The position numbers were made by a program, and so were the translations under genes. Below, one piece after another: positions 9,005 through 16,650 of a stretch of DNA of 64,000 nucleotides. The stretch lies in assembly GCF_023184515.1 (NCBI RefSeq), contig NZ_JAAHBP010000007.1:398567-462566 (forward strand), in the 5' to 3' direction. Numbering within the stretch: the stretch's first letter is position 1; every line of letters starts with the position of its first letter. The notes under the pieces were generated by a model. That model was not told the DNA's origin, ran no database searches, and saw only the letters and a program-made list of their open reading frames with translations. Source of the stretch: Streptomyces sp. D2-8. Its GTDB lineage: Bacteria > Actinomycetota > Actinomycetes > Streptomycetales > Streptomycetaceae.

Positions 9005-9081
9005 TCTGACGATGCGTCAGATTAGTGAGTCCGACTGTTCCACCGGCCCTCATGAGCGTCAATAGCTGATGGAGCGTCAGA
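9005..9081. promoter_or_regulatory. CTGACG palindromes upstream of the LLM operon
   Basis: A perfect 17-bp dyad TCTGACG-ATG-CGTCAGA lies at 9005-9021, 26 bp before the LLM start codon. A second copy, CTGATG-GAG-CGTCAG, is at 9066-9080 and overlaps the 3' end of the SDR gene. They belong to the family found at nine other sites in the window. Confidence 0.8.
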
Positions 9082-9847
9082 TAACGCTGACGCCCGCCAG
9101 CCATCCGCCGTCGATCACGAACGGCTGCCCCGTGATGTACGAGGAGTCCTGCGAGGTCAGGAACAGCGCGAGCCTGGCCACCTCCTCGGGCCGCCCGGCC
9201 CTGCCCAGCGGCACGAGCTTGCGGTACAGCCGGTCGAGCCCCTTCGCCGTCTCCTCCAGGTCGGCGTCCGGATCCAGCCGGGCCGGGTTGGACATCGCCG
9301 TGTCGATGGCCCCGGGGCAGACGGCGTTGACGCGTATCCCCCGCCCGGCCAGTTCCAGGGCGGCGACCCGGGTGAGACCGACCACGGCGTGCTTGGTCGC
9401 CGCGTAGGCGCCCACCGCGGCCATCCCGGTCAGACCCGTGTAGGAGGCGGTGTTGACGATCGTGCCGCCGTCGGCCATCTCCGGTGCGACCGCCCTGATA
9501 CCGAGGAAGCAGCCCACCTGGTTGACCTGGACGACCCGCATGAACTCGTCGAGGGGTGTGTCGAGGAGGGAGTTGAAGCGCAGGATGCCGGCGTTGTTGA
9601 CGAGCCCGTCGACGTGGCCGTACGCGTCCTTGGTGGCGGTGACGGCGGCCTGCCAGTCGTCCTCGCGGCCGACGTCGAGATGGACGTACCGTGCGCCGAT
9701 CTCCTTCGCGAGGGCCTCTCCCTGGTCGTCGAGCACGTCCGCGACGACCACCCGGGCCCCCTCGGCCGCGAACAGCCGGGCCTCCTGCTCACCCTGGCCG
9801 CGTGCGGCGCCGGTGACGATGACGGCCCGTCCGTCGAGCTTGCCCAT
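9077..9847 (-). CDS. SDR family NAD(P)-dependent oxidoreductase
   Basis: 256-residue classical short-chain dehydrogenase. It has the cofactor motif TGAARGQGEQEARLF near residue 12, NNAGIL, the catalytic Ser in TIVNTASYTGLTG, and YAATKHAVVG (Tyr-x3-Lys). FVIDGGWLAG is at the C-terminus. The ATG at 9847 follows GGGGG. It likely interconverts a hydroxyl and a keto group on a cyclic or acyl-CoA intermediate. It has its own CTGACG palindrome upstream and lies directly ahead of the LLM operon on the same strand. Confidence 0.9.
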   Translation of the reverse strand: MGKLDGRAVIVTGAARGQGEQEARLFAAEGARVVVADVLDDQGEALAKEIGARYVHLDVGREDDWQAAVTATKDAYGHVDGLVNNAGILRFNSLLDTPLDEFMRVVQVNQVGCFLGIRAVAPEMADGGTIVNTASYTGLTGMAAVGAYAATKHAVVGLTRVAALELAGRGIRVNAVCPGAIDTAMSNPARLDPDADLEETAKGLDRLYRKLVPLGRAGRPEEVARLALFLTSQDSSYITGQPFVIDGGWLAGVSVI

Positions 9848-9897
9848 TACGGCCCCCTTCACGGTGGACACGGTGGACTGCGCATCGTAACGGCATA

Positions 9898-9914
9898 CCT
9901 GACGATACGTCAGA
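9898..9914. promoter_or_regulatory. CTGACG palindrome upstream of the SDR gene
   Basis: CTGACG-ATA-CGTCAG at 9899-9913, 52 bp before the SDR ATG on the minus strand and about 100 bp before the divergent secreted-protein gene. Perfect 6-bp arms around a 3-bp centre. Confidence 0.75.
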
Positions 9915-10012
9915 TACAAGCTTGGGGCGTTGCCGAGGCGAATCTCACGTGACCGGCAAGTAGGGATGTTTGACCCTGTCGGGGGCGATCAGGACCGTCC
10001 AGGATCTGGCTC

Positions 10013-10756
10013 ATGGCCAAGAGGAGACTGAAGAACAGGAAGATCAGGACCGTCGCGATCGGATCGGCTCTCGTGACCGGCGGAGCCGTGGCCACGGTAC
10101 TGCTGCCGTCGGCGAACGCCGCCGACGAGAAGACGCCCGAGCAGATCATGACGATGTGCCAGCGGGCGAAGGTACTCAACGGCAAGCAGCAGTCCATCTT
10201 CGATTTCGGCGGCCACCCGATCGCCGGACCGGGATTCGCTTCGGACAACTGCGAGTTCATCGAGACGGACTTCGAGACCTTCGACGGACCGACCGAAAAG
10301 GCCTCCATCGACTTCCCCAACTGCGAACCCAACGCCACTGGACCGGCGAAGATATCGGTCACCTGGTCGGCCACGACGACACAAGGCCAGGGCAGATACA
10401 CCGTCACCCAGCAGGGCGGCGGCGGAGGGCTCTTCGGAGCCCTGAGCGGCTCCTGGCTCAAGCACAAGGGCACCCTCGACCTCACCCTGAAGTCGGCGAC
10501 CGCCAGTGACACGGAAGAGCGGGAGGTGCCGGTCGGCAAGGTGCTCCACATGGAGTTCACGCCCAAGATGCAGCGCATGACGGGCGAATGGCGGGTGCGG
10601 ATCGACGCCCGCGAGGCGACGACGACCACCAACGCCACGCCGGAACAGAACTTCGTGGCACCGGAGGTCGTCGAGGGGCCGGTCCTGCTTCCGGGCGCCG
10701 CAGGCGCGCCCGGCGTCGCGGACGGCACATCCAGGCCCGTGCTGACCGATTGCTGA
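10013..10756 (+). CDS. Secreted beta-rich protein, possibly aerolysin/ETX-MTX2-like (first of a pair)
   Basis: 247-residue exported protein of unknown function. The signal peptide is basic (MAKRRLKNRKIR), then hydrophobic, with likely cleavage after ANAA near residue 36. The mature part carries an NCEFIETDFETF segment matched by NCEFVDVQFKRD in the next gene. Alternating Ser/Thr-rich strands follow, with a glycine-rich loop around residues 140-150 and a VPVGKVLHMEFTPKMQRMTG region. This layout resembles beta-pore-forming proteins of the aerolysin/ETX-MTX2 group, but the match is by pattern only. AGGA lies 8 nt upstream of the ATG. It is probably co-transcribed with the paralogue 48 bp downstream. 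Confidence 0.7.
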   Translation: MAKRRLKNRKIRTVAIGSALVTGGAVATVLLPSANAADEKTPEQIMTMCQRAKVLNGKQQSIFDFGGHPIAGPGFASDNCEFIETDFETFDGPTEKASIDFPNCEPNATGPAKISVTWSATTTQGQGRYTVTQQGGGGGLFGALSGSWLKHKGTLDLTLKSATASDTEEREVPVGKVLHMEFTPKMQRMTGEWRVRIDAREATTTTNATPEQNFVAPEVVEGPVLLPGAAGAPGVADGTSRPVLTDC

Positions 10757-10804
10757 CACCCCGCGCACCCCTTCCCCCACCCCCTTTCCCCACAGGAGAA
10801 CCCC

Positions 10805-11596
10805 ATGACAAGCGCCGGCCGCAAGAGAAGCCACCGGAGCAGGAAGAAGCGCATCACCCTCGCCCTGGCCCCGGTGGCGGCCGTCGCGGTGGCCGTACCG
10901 CTGATGAACCCGGCCGGTGCCGCCACCCCTTCCGAAGTGAGCGCCGACTGTTCGGCGGACTCCGACAAGCTGGAGAACTGCGAGTTCGTCGACGTCCAGT
11001 TCAAACGGGACAGCCTCGGGCCGAACCAGCGGGTCTCCCCGGTGTCCGACAACTGCGGATCGACGAGCACCGCCTCGAAGACGTTCAACGTGAGCACGTC
11101 CGTCACCAGGGTCATTCAACTGGAGGACGGATTCACGGCCGGCGCCGACACGAAACTCGGCAACTCCTTCTTCGAGATCGGCCTGAAGTTCAGCACCTCG
11201 GACATCAACATCACGCGTGACGACAAGGCGACCGGCCTGGCGTTCAGCAGGACGGACACCGTGCAGGCGGACAGCATCGCCTTCTTCATGTGGTCCGCGA
11301 AACGCACCGACGTGAGCGGATTCCTGCGGGCCACGTACAAGGAGCCGCAGGACGGCCAGAAGGTGTTCTTCTCGCCGAGTGAGGGCGGCACGAGTGTGCA
11401 CGTCTTCTATCCGCAGATCCTGAAGAACGGCACCCCCGACGGGCGCCTGTGGCTGCGCAACGTGAAGTGCGGGACGCCGGAGGCCGCGGGGCTGCTGAAC
11501 TCCACACGCGCCCTCAGGTCCGAACCGGGCTTCGGTGAGGGCGGCGAGAACGTCACCGACGTCGACATCCCGCTCTCGGAGATACCGGCGCCGTAG
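10805..11596 (+). CDS. Secreted beta-rich protein, paralogue of the preceding gene
   Basis: 263 residues with a basic N-terminus, a hydrophobic core and cleavage likely after GAAT near residue 40. Mature cysteines sit in SADCSADSDKLENCEF, SDNCG and NVKCG. Long stretches alternate polar and hydrophobic residues (STSDINITRDDKATGLAFSR, then TDTVQADSIAFFMWSAKRTD), as expected of amphipathic beta-hairpins. AGGAGA precedes the ATG at 10805 by 6 nt. The function is not known. I infer an extracellular pair, possibly pore-forming or cell-surface, and would need a structural comparison to go further. Confidence 0.7.
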   Translation: MTSAGRKRSHRSRKKRITLALAPVAAVAVAVPLMNPAGAATPSEVSADCSADSDKLENCEFVDVQFKRDSLGPNQRVSPVSDNCGSTSTASKTFNVSTSVTRVIQLEDGFTAGADTKLGNSFFEIGLKFSTSDINITRDDKATGLAFSRTDTVQADSIAFFMWSAKRTDVSGFLRATYKEPQDGQKVFFSPSEGGTSVHVFYPQILKNGTPDGRLWLRNVKCGTPEAAGLLNSTRALRSEPGFGEGGENVTDVDIPLSEIPAP

Positions 11597-11615
11597 CCGG
11601 GCGTACCGGAGGTTC

Positions 11616-12269
11616 TCAGACGCGAAGCACGGGCGCGGCTCCCAGCCACCTCAGGACCGCGTCCGTGCTGCCGCGCGCGTCCAGCTTGGCGTAGATGTTG
11701 CTGAGGTTGTTGCGCACCGTCTTCTCGCTCAGCCGTAACCGCAGCCCGATCTCCTTGGCGCCCAGCCCGGTCGACAACAGTTCCATGATCTGGCGCTCGC
11801 GCGGGGAGAGCAGCGTCCGCAGCCGCTCCATCGCCGCCCCGCCTTCGGACACCCGCCGCAGTCCTTCCCGCAGGGCCGCGCAGGCCGCCGGGGAGAGACA
11901 GGTGTGCCCGGCCGTGGCCCCCACGACGGCTGAGGAGAGCATGCGGGGGCAGTGGTCACCCTCGACCAGATAGCCCGCTCCCGCGCGGAAGACCTCGATG
12001 ATCGTCCTGTAGTCCCGGCGAGGACTGACGACGATCACCGGAGCCGCCGTACGCCCGCGTACGGCGGGCAGACCCGACGCCGTGTCCGACGGATCCTCGC
12101 AGCGCAGGATCACCACTTCCACGCCCCGGAGAGTCCGGAGCTCCTCGAAGGGCGGAGTCACCCGCACCGTCCGCCCCACGCACGGATCGTCCGGTGCCGG
12201 CCAGCCGGTGTGCGGCCAGGCGCCCTCGGGGCAGGCGAGGGCGACGGAGACTGACTGGGAAGTACGCAC
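11616..12269 (-). CDS. LuxR-type HTH regulator with degenerate receiver-like N-terminus
   Basis: 217-residue regulator. The C-terminal GerE/LuxR helix-turn-helix is clear: LSPRERQIMELLSTGLGAKE, then IGLRLRLSEKTVRNNLSNIY. The N-terminal half resembles a response-regulator receiver (VEVVILRCED, APVIVVSPRRDY, FRAGAGYLVEGDH), but I do not see a complete set of phospho-acceptor residues. It may therefore be an atypical, unphosphorylated receiver. I chose the GTG at 12269 because AAGGA lies 8 nt upstream; a GTG at 12287 is also in frame. It converges with the secreted pair, and no sensor kinase is adjacent. Confidence 0.75.
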   Translation of the reverse strand: MRTSQSVSVALACPEGAWPHTGWPAPDDPCVGRTVRVTPPFEELRTLRGVEVVILRCEDPSDTASGLPAVRGRTAAPVIVVSPRRDYRTIIEVFRAGAGYLVEGDHCPRMLSSAVVGATAGHTCLSPAACAALREGLRRVSEGGAAMERLRTLLSPRERQIMELLSTGLGAKEIGLRLRLSEKTVRNNLSNIYAKLDARGSTDAVLRWLGAAPVLRV

Positions 12270-12384
12270 GTCGTTGTGTCCTTCCACCGGATCCGTGGGT
12301 CCGTACGTGCGTAGATACGCGACGCGACGCGGATATGTTCAATCTTTCAAGGACCCTCGGCCCCCTGGTCGACGGCTGCGTGCT

Positions 12385-14430
12385 TCAGGTCCACGGGTTC
12401 GCGGAGCACGGCGTCGCGGTGGCGGCCCCGGTGGCGGGCATCTCCGGGACGATCAGCTTCTGGCCGGGGCTCAGCACGGGTTCGTCCAGGAAGTTGAGCG
12501 CCATGAGGTAGGGGACGTTCGTCCGGTACCGGCAGGCGAGTTCGGGCAGGGTGACGTTCGGCGGCACCCGGATCGTGCGGTGGGAGACGACGTCCTGGCC
12601 ACTCGGGCTGGGCAGGGGCAGGCAGACGTACTGGTACGGCCGGTACCCGGGAGGGCACGTCGGTGTTCGCGGCTCCAGGGTGAGTGTGTACGCCGGTGGC
12701 GTGGTGCGATCCGGCGGCGGGACATGAGAGATCCGGTAGCTGCCGTAGAAGAGCAGCAACGTCACCGCGGACGCCAGGAAGGCTCCCACCTGGAGCTTTC
12801 GCGGCGGGCCGGCGCGGCGTCCCCGGCCGGCCGACTCGGCGGGCCGGGCCGGGCCGGCGGCCCGGGACGGAACACCGGCGGCGGGACCGGCAAAGGCGAG
12901 CGGGGCCTCCAGGGCGACCTCACAGCGCAGCAGCGCGGACCGGAGCCGGGCCACCTGCCCGGGGTACTCGACCGCGCCGGCCACCGCCTCCAGTGCCGTG
13001 ACCGCGTCGGTGTCAGCCGGGACCGGCACCCCGGGCCGCCCGGTCCAGTCGGCCCGCCAGCCCGCCCGGCCGGCGTCGACCAGGCTCTGGCCCACGAGCA
13101 CCCGAAGAGCGACCGCGGACGGCTCCTCGCCGAGATCACCCCACTGCCGGGCACCCCAGCGGACGTCCCGCAGCGCCTGCGCCAGTTCCTCGCCCCGGCC
13201 CGCTTCGACGAGGTCCAGGACACCGCCGAGCGTCCGGCGGGAGCGCGCGAGGAGTCCCAGGGCCGCGTCCAGATCCGTCACGGCACGAACGGTTCGCCAC
13301 TCCTCCGCCCGGGCCCGCCATTCCCGCCAGGGAATCGTGGAGACTTCCCCGTCCGGTGGCGCCGCCTCGGACAGCAGCGCGGTCAGCACACCGGTCGGCA
13401 GGGTGCCCGAGGGGCCGAGCAGCGCCGTGGCGGCTCGTGGGTCACCGTGGTCCGGCGACGACGGGCGCCGCTGAAGCGCCTGGAGCCGCTCGCGGAGCGG
13501 CGGGTGGGAGTCGAACAGCCGCCGCCGCTCCTGCGGGCGCTCCCGGCACCGGCGGTCCAGCACCGCGCGGTACCCGGCGTCGGTGAACATCGCGGTGAAG
13601 GCGGCCATCGGGTCGTCGGGCAGCCTGCCGGCCTCGGCCATGGGGGTGAGGTAGCGGGCGCGGAAGTCATCCCAGGCCCCGGTGACCGCGCCGATGGCGC
13701 ACAGGGCGTCGGCCGTCGCCCGGCCCCCCGCGACCGAGGCGGCCGCCGCGTCGGCCTCCAGCTCCTGGCGGCGCCGGACCGCGAAGGACAACGCCCGGTA
13801 CATCCAGGCGTACGCGGAGACCGTCAGATGCTGGAATCCGGTGTAGACGGTGACGACGGGGTTGCCCACCTCGGGGCGTGCGAAGCTCTGTTGTGCGCGG
13901 TCCAGCGCGACCGCCCCCTGGTACACGGTCGCGGCGAAGCGGGTGTGGCCGTGCGAGTAGTGGCCCAGTTCGTGGCAGAGCACCGCGCGCAGTTCGTCCG
14001 CCCGCAACGCGGCCAGCAGCGGCAGCCCGACGTACAGGCACCGGCCGCCGCCCTGGGAGGGGCCCTCGCCGACCGCCGCGTTCGGCTCCAGGGTGACGCG
14101 GATGTCCGTGGGGATCGGCGCGTCCACCGCGTCCGCCAGCTCCATCACCGTCTCCCACAGCCCGGGGGCGTCGTCCAGGTCGACCGGCGTGGTCCCGGGA
14201 CGGGGCCGGTGGCGGTCCGGCACGAAGACCTTCGTCAGCGCCAGAGCGGCCAGCACGCCGAACACGGCGTAGAACGGCGACATCGGCCAGCCCCACCGGG
14301 TCTCCGGATCGAACATGATCCGCATCATCTGCGTGCCGAAGACGGCGTAGCCCACGGTCAGTGCGACGGCCAGCAGGTAGAAGCCCACCACCAGGGTCAG
14401 CGCGAGCAGGGAGCGCAGGGCCGCCGTCAC
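12385..14430 (-). CDS. Membrane M48-family metalloprotease with C-terminal LysM-like domain
   Basis: 681-residue integral membrane protein. Two N-terminal helices (about residues 5-30 and 50-70) are followed by the zinc protease signature LCHELGHYSHGH with HELGH at residues 153-157. The third ligand Glu lies in RRQELEADAAAA. A long middle region follows, then a third helix (ASAVTLLLFYGSYR). The C-terminal tail is extracytoplasmic and LysM-like: RTIRVPPNVTLPELACRYRT, then LSPGQKLIVPEM. The M48 family includes HtpX/Ste24-type membrane quality-control proteases. The GTG at 14430 overlaps the ECF sigma stop by 4 nt, so protease and sigma factor are co-translated. That suggests a regulated-proteolysis or envelope-stress circuit. 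Confidence 0.8.
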   Translation of the reverse strand: MTAALRSLLALTLVVGFYLLAVALTVGYAVFGTQMMRIMFDPETRWGWPMSPFYAVFGVLAALALTKVFVPDRHRPRPGTTPVDLDDAPGLWETVMELADAVDAPIPTDIRVTLEPNAAVGEGPSQGGGRCLYVGLPLLAALRADELRAVLCHELGHYSHGHTRFAATVYQGAVALDRAQQSFARPEVGNPVVTVYTGFQHLTVSAYAWMYRALSFAVRRRQELEADAAAASVAGGRATADALCAIGAVTGAWDDFRARYLTPMAEAGRLPDDPMAAFTAMFTDAGYRAVLDRRCRERPQERRRLFDSHPPLRERLQALQRRPSSPDHGDPRAATALLGPSGTLPTGVLTALLSEAAPPDGEVSTIPWREWRARAEEWRTVRAVTDLDAALGLLARSRRTLGGVLDLVEAGRGEELAQALRDVRWGARQWGDLGEEPSAVALRVLVGQSLVDAGRAGWRADWTGRPGVPVPADTDAVTALEAVAGAVEYPGQVARLRSALLRCEVALEAPLAFAGPAAGVPSRAAGPARPAESAGRGRRAGPPRKLQVGAFLASAVTLLLFYGSYRISHVPPPDRTTPPAYTLTLEPRTPTCPPGYRPYQYVCLPLPSPSGQDVVSHRTIRVPPNVTLPELACRYRTNVPYLMALNFLDEPVLSPGQKLIVPEMPATGAATATPCSANPWT

Positions 14431-15212
14431 GTCCGGTCCCCCGTCCCCTCGGGCCCGGTCGCCCGGGTCGCCCCGGCCGTCCCGGTCACGGCGGCGAGCA
14501 CCGCGTCCAGCGCGTCCGACCGGGCGGCGACCCCTCCGCGCAGCCACAGCTCGGTGCGCCGCAGCACCCCGGCCAGCGGATCCGCCGGCTCCCCCGCCGC
14601 GATCCGGTGCGCGGCGGGAGCGTCCCGGAAGGCGCCGGACGGCACCAGTTCGTCCCAGCCGTGCAGTCCGTCCCGGTCGCCCCCGCCCTCGTCGTCCACC
14701 ATGCCGAGCCCCTTCTCGAGGTGCCTGCGGGCGTTGAACACACCAGCCGCGACCGAGCCCCGCCGCAGGCCCAGTTCCTCGGCGATCTCCGCCTGCGTCA
14801 TCCCCTCCAGACAGTGCAGGACCAGCACGGTCCGCTGCCGGGGCGGCAGCCCGGCCAGGGCGGACAGCACGGCGCGCGCCTCAGCCGTCTGTTCCACGCT
14901 CGCCGTCGGCGGCGGCTGGGGCAGCCGGGTCTCGGCCGAGCGGCGCCGAGCACGACGGCGGTCGGCCGCCCACAGCCGCTGGCGGACCACCCGGTACACC
15001 CAGGCGTCGGGCGCGTCGTAGGCACGCAGCCGCTCCCAGCGGCGGAACGCCTCCGCGTACCCCTCCTGGACGGCGTCCTCGGCGTCCTGGCGGTGGCCGC
15101 ACAGCAGGAGGGCACGTGCCAGCATGCCGGGATACGAGCGCTCGAAGAAGCCCGCGAATCCCCCGTCGGCCGTCCCGCCGGCCTCTTCGGTCTCCGCCCT
15201 CTGTGTCGTCAT
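14427..15212 (-). CDS. ECF RNA polymerase sigma factor (SigE-like)
   Basis: 261-residue sigma-70 family protein. Region 2 is visible as FFERSYPGMLARALLLCGHR, QDAEDAVQEGYAEAFRRW and DAWVYRVVRQRL. Region 4 is ALAGLPPRQRTVLVLHCLEG followed by MTQAEIAEELGLRRGSVAAG. An extra C-terminal tail of about 90 residues follows, longer than in minimal ECF factors and possibly regulatory. The ATG at 15212 has GAGAGGAC upstream. It overlaps a small membrane-protein gene upstream (ATGA) and the M48 protease gene downstream (GTGA). No classical zinc-binding anti-sigma gene is adjacent, so the membrane partners may fill that role (inference). Confidence 0.85.
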   Translation of the reverse strand: MTTQRAETEEAGGTADGGFAGFFERSYPGMLARALLLCGHRQDAEDAVQEGYAEAFRRWERLRAYDAPDAWVYRVVRQRLWAADRRRARRRSAETRLPQPPPTASVEQTAEARAVLSALAGLPPRQRTVLVLHCLEGMTQAEIAEELGLRRGSVAAGVFNARRHLEKGLGMVDDEGGGDRDGLHGWDELVPSGAFRDAPAAHRIAAGEPADPLAGVLRRTELWLRGGVAARSDALDAVLAAVTGTAGATRATGPEGTGDRT

Positions 15213-15418
15213 CCGCGCGCGTCCTCTCCCCGAGCCTGCCTCAGCGCCAGTCGTGCGCGGTCCGCTCCGCGGTGTTCCAGGACGAGTCCGTCGTGTCCGC
15301 AGGCCCGGGCCAGCACCACGAGCCGCCGCCGTTCCCGGCACATCAGGCAGAAGATCAGCACCCTCGGGAACGCCGTCACCACGCCCACCAGGGCCACCAC
15401 GGTTACCGTGTCACGCAT
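15209..15418 (-). CDS. Small single-pass membrane protein coupled to the ECF sigma gene
   Basis: 69-residue protein beginning MRDTVTVVALVGVVTAFPRV. One hydrophobic helix (about residues 4-26) is followed by a basic cytoplasmic-type tail containing CLMCRERRRLVVLARACGHD, i.e. C-x2-C plus a later C-x-H. An AGGAGAG site lies about 10 nt before the ATG at 15418, and the stop overlaps the sigma start (ATGA, 15209-15212). The clean Shine-Dalgarno and coupling argue that it is real despite its size. Its position suggests it anchors or modulates the sigma factor. The cysteines and histidine could bind a metal. Both ideas are inference. Confidence 0.65.
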   Translation of the reverse strand: MRDTVTVVALVGVVTAFPRVLIFCLMCRERRRLVVLARACGHDGLVLEHRGADRARLALRQARGEDARG

Positions 15419-15729
15419 CGGGCAAGCACTCTCCTGTGTCCGGGGACGAATGGTGTGTCCTGCCCAGTAACAGCACCTGAGCGGCAGAGTGTTTACCCGC
15501 ACTTCGGGAATTCCCGCACGACGCCCCTGCGACACCCGGTAACGGTGCGTCACGGCCCGCCGGTATGCGTCCTCAGCGGTCCTTGCACTGCGAGCGTCCG
15601 AACAGGTCGCGTGGTCCGGTGCCGTGCATCGCAAGGCGCCGGAGGACCCTGGACGGGGTACCCCCTCCTCGTGGGGGTCCGGCGCGGCGCCAGGCCGCGT
15701 GCCCCGGGCGCTCGCAGGGCGAGGACCCC

Positions 15730-16650
15730 TCAGAGCAGCGGCCCCACCTCGGCCCCGAACGCGGCGACCTGGTCCACGAGTTCGCGCCTGCCCCGGCTGC
15801 GGAACCGCACCTGGATCTGGTGCACACCCATCGCCCGGTACGCCCGCAGCGACTCGGCGAGCTCCTGCGGACCGCCGGTGAGGGTCCGGCGCCCCACGTC
15901 CCACCGGGGCGTGCCGACGTACAGCGGCTCGACGATGGCGCCCACGGTGAACGCGCCCTGGGCGCGGGCCTTCTCGCGCAACTCCCTGATGCGGGCGATC
16001 TGTGCGGGCAGCCGGTCCCTCGGATCGCCCTGCGGCAGCCACCCGTCGCCCTTCAGCGCGGCCCGTCGTACGGCGGCGGGCGAGGAGCCGCCGACCCACA
16101 GGGGGACCCGGTCCTGCGCCGGCCGGGGCCGCTGCCCGAGCCCTTCGAAGTCGTACAGCTTGCCGTGGTGTTCGGGGAACTCGTCGGGTCCGAGGGCGGC
16201 GCGCAGGGCGTCGACGCACTCGTCGAGCACGGCCCCGCGCCCGCGGAAGTCGACGCCCAGGGCGTCGAACTCCTCCTGGACGTGTCCGGCGCCGACCCCG
16301 AGGACCAGCCGGCCGCCACTGAGGTGGTCGAGGGTGGCGTACTGCTTGGCGGTGAGCAGCGGGTGCCGCAGCCCGACGATCGCGACGTGGCTGAGCAGCC
16401 GGACGCGTTCGGTGGCTGCGGCGAGGAAGGCGAGCGTGGCGACGGGGTCGTACCAGACGGTGCTCATGGCGGCGGCGAGCCGGCGGGGGATGCCGACGTG
16501 GTCGCAACCGGCGAGGTAGTCGAACCCGGCCCGGTCGGCGGCGCGGGCGATCTCCAGCAGGTCCTCCGGCCCGGCCTCCGCCTCCCACCCCTCGGCGTAG
16601 AGGGTGCTCTGCGACTGGACGGGAAGCTGCATCCCGTACCGCAGGCTCAC
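15730..16650 (-). CDS. LLM class (F420-type) flavin-dependent oxidoreductase
   Basis: 306-residue luciferase-like TIM-barrel enzyme. Family features: YGMQLPVQSQ at the N-terminus, ARAADRAGFDYLAGCDHVGI, ATLDHLSGGRLVLGVGAGHV (flavin phosphate loop) and PLWVGGSSPAAVRRAALKGD. The GTG at 16650 overlaps the stop of the upstream amidohydrolase (GTGA), so the two are co-translated. It is probably a monooxygenase or F420-dependent dehydrogenase in the CTGACG-regulated pathway; a flavin reductase gene at 47927 carries the same operator. Confidence 0.85.
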   Translation of the reverse strand: MSLRYGMQLPVQSQSTLYAEGWEAEAGPEDLLEIARAADRAGFDYLAGCDHVGIPRRLAAAMSTVWYDPVATLAFLAAATERVRLLSHVAIVGLRHPLLTAKQYATLDHLSGGRLVLGVGAGHVQEEFDALGVDFRGRGAVLDECVDALRAALGPDEFPEHHGKLYDFEGLGQRPRPAQDRVPLWVGGSSPAAVRRAALKGDGWLPQGDPRDRLPAQIARIRELREKARAQGAFTVGAIVEPLYVGTPRWDVGRRTLTGGPQELAESLRAYRAMGVHQIQVRFRSRGRRELVDQVAAFGAEVGPLL

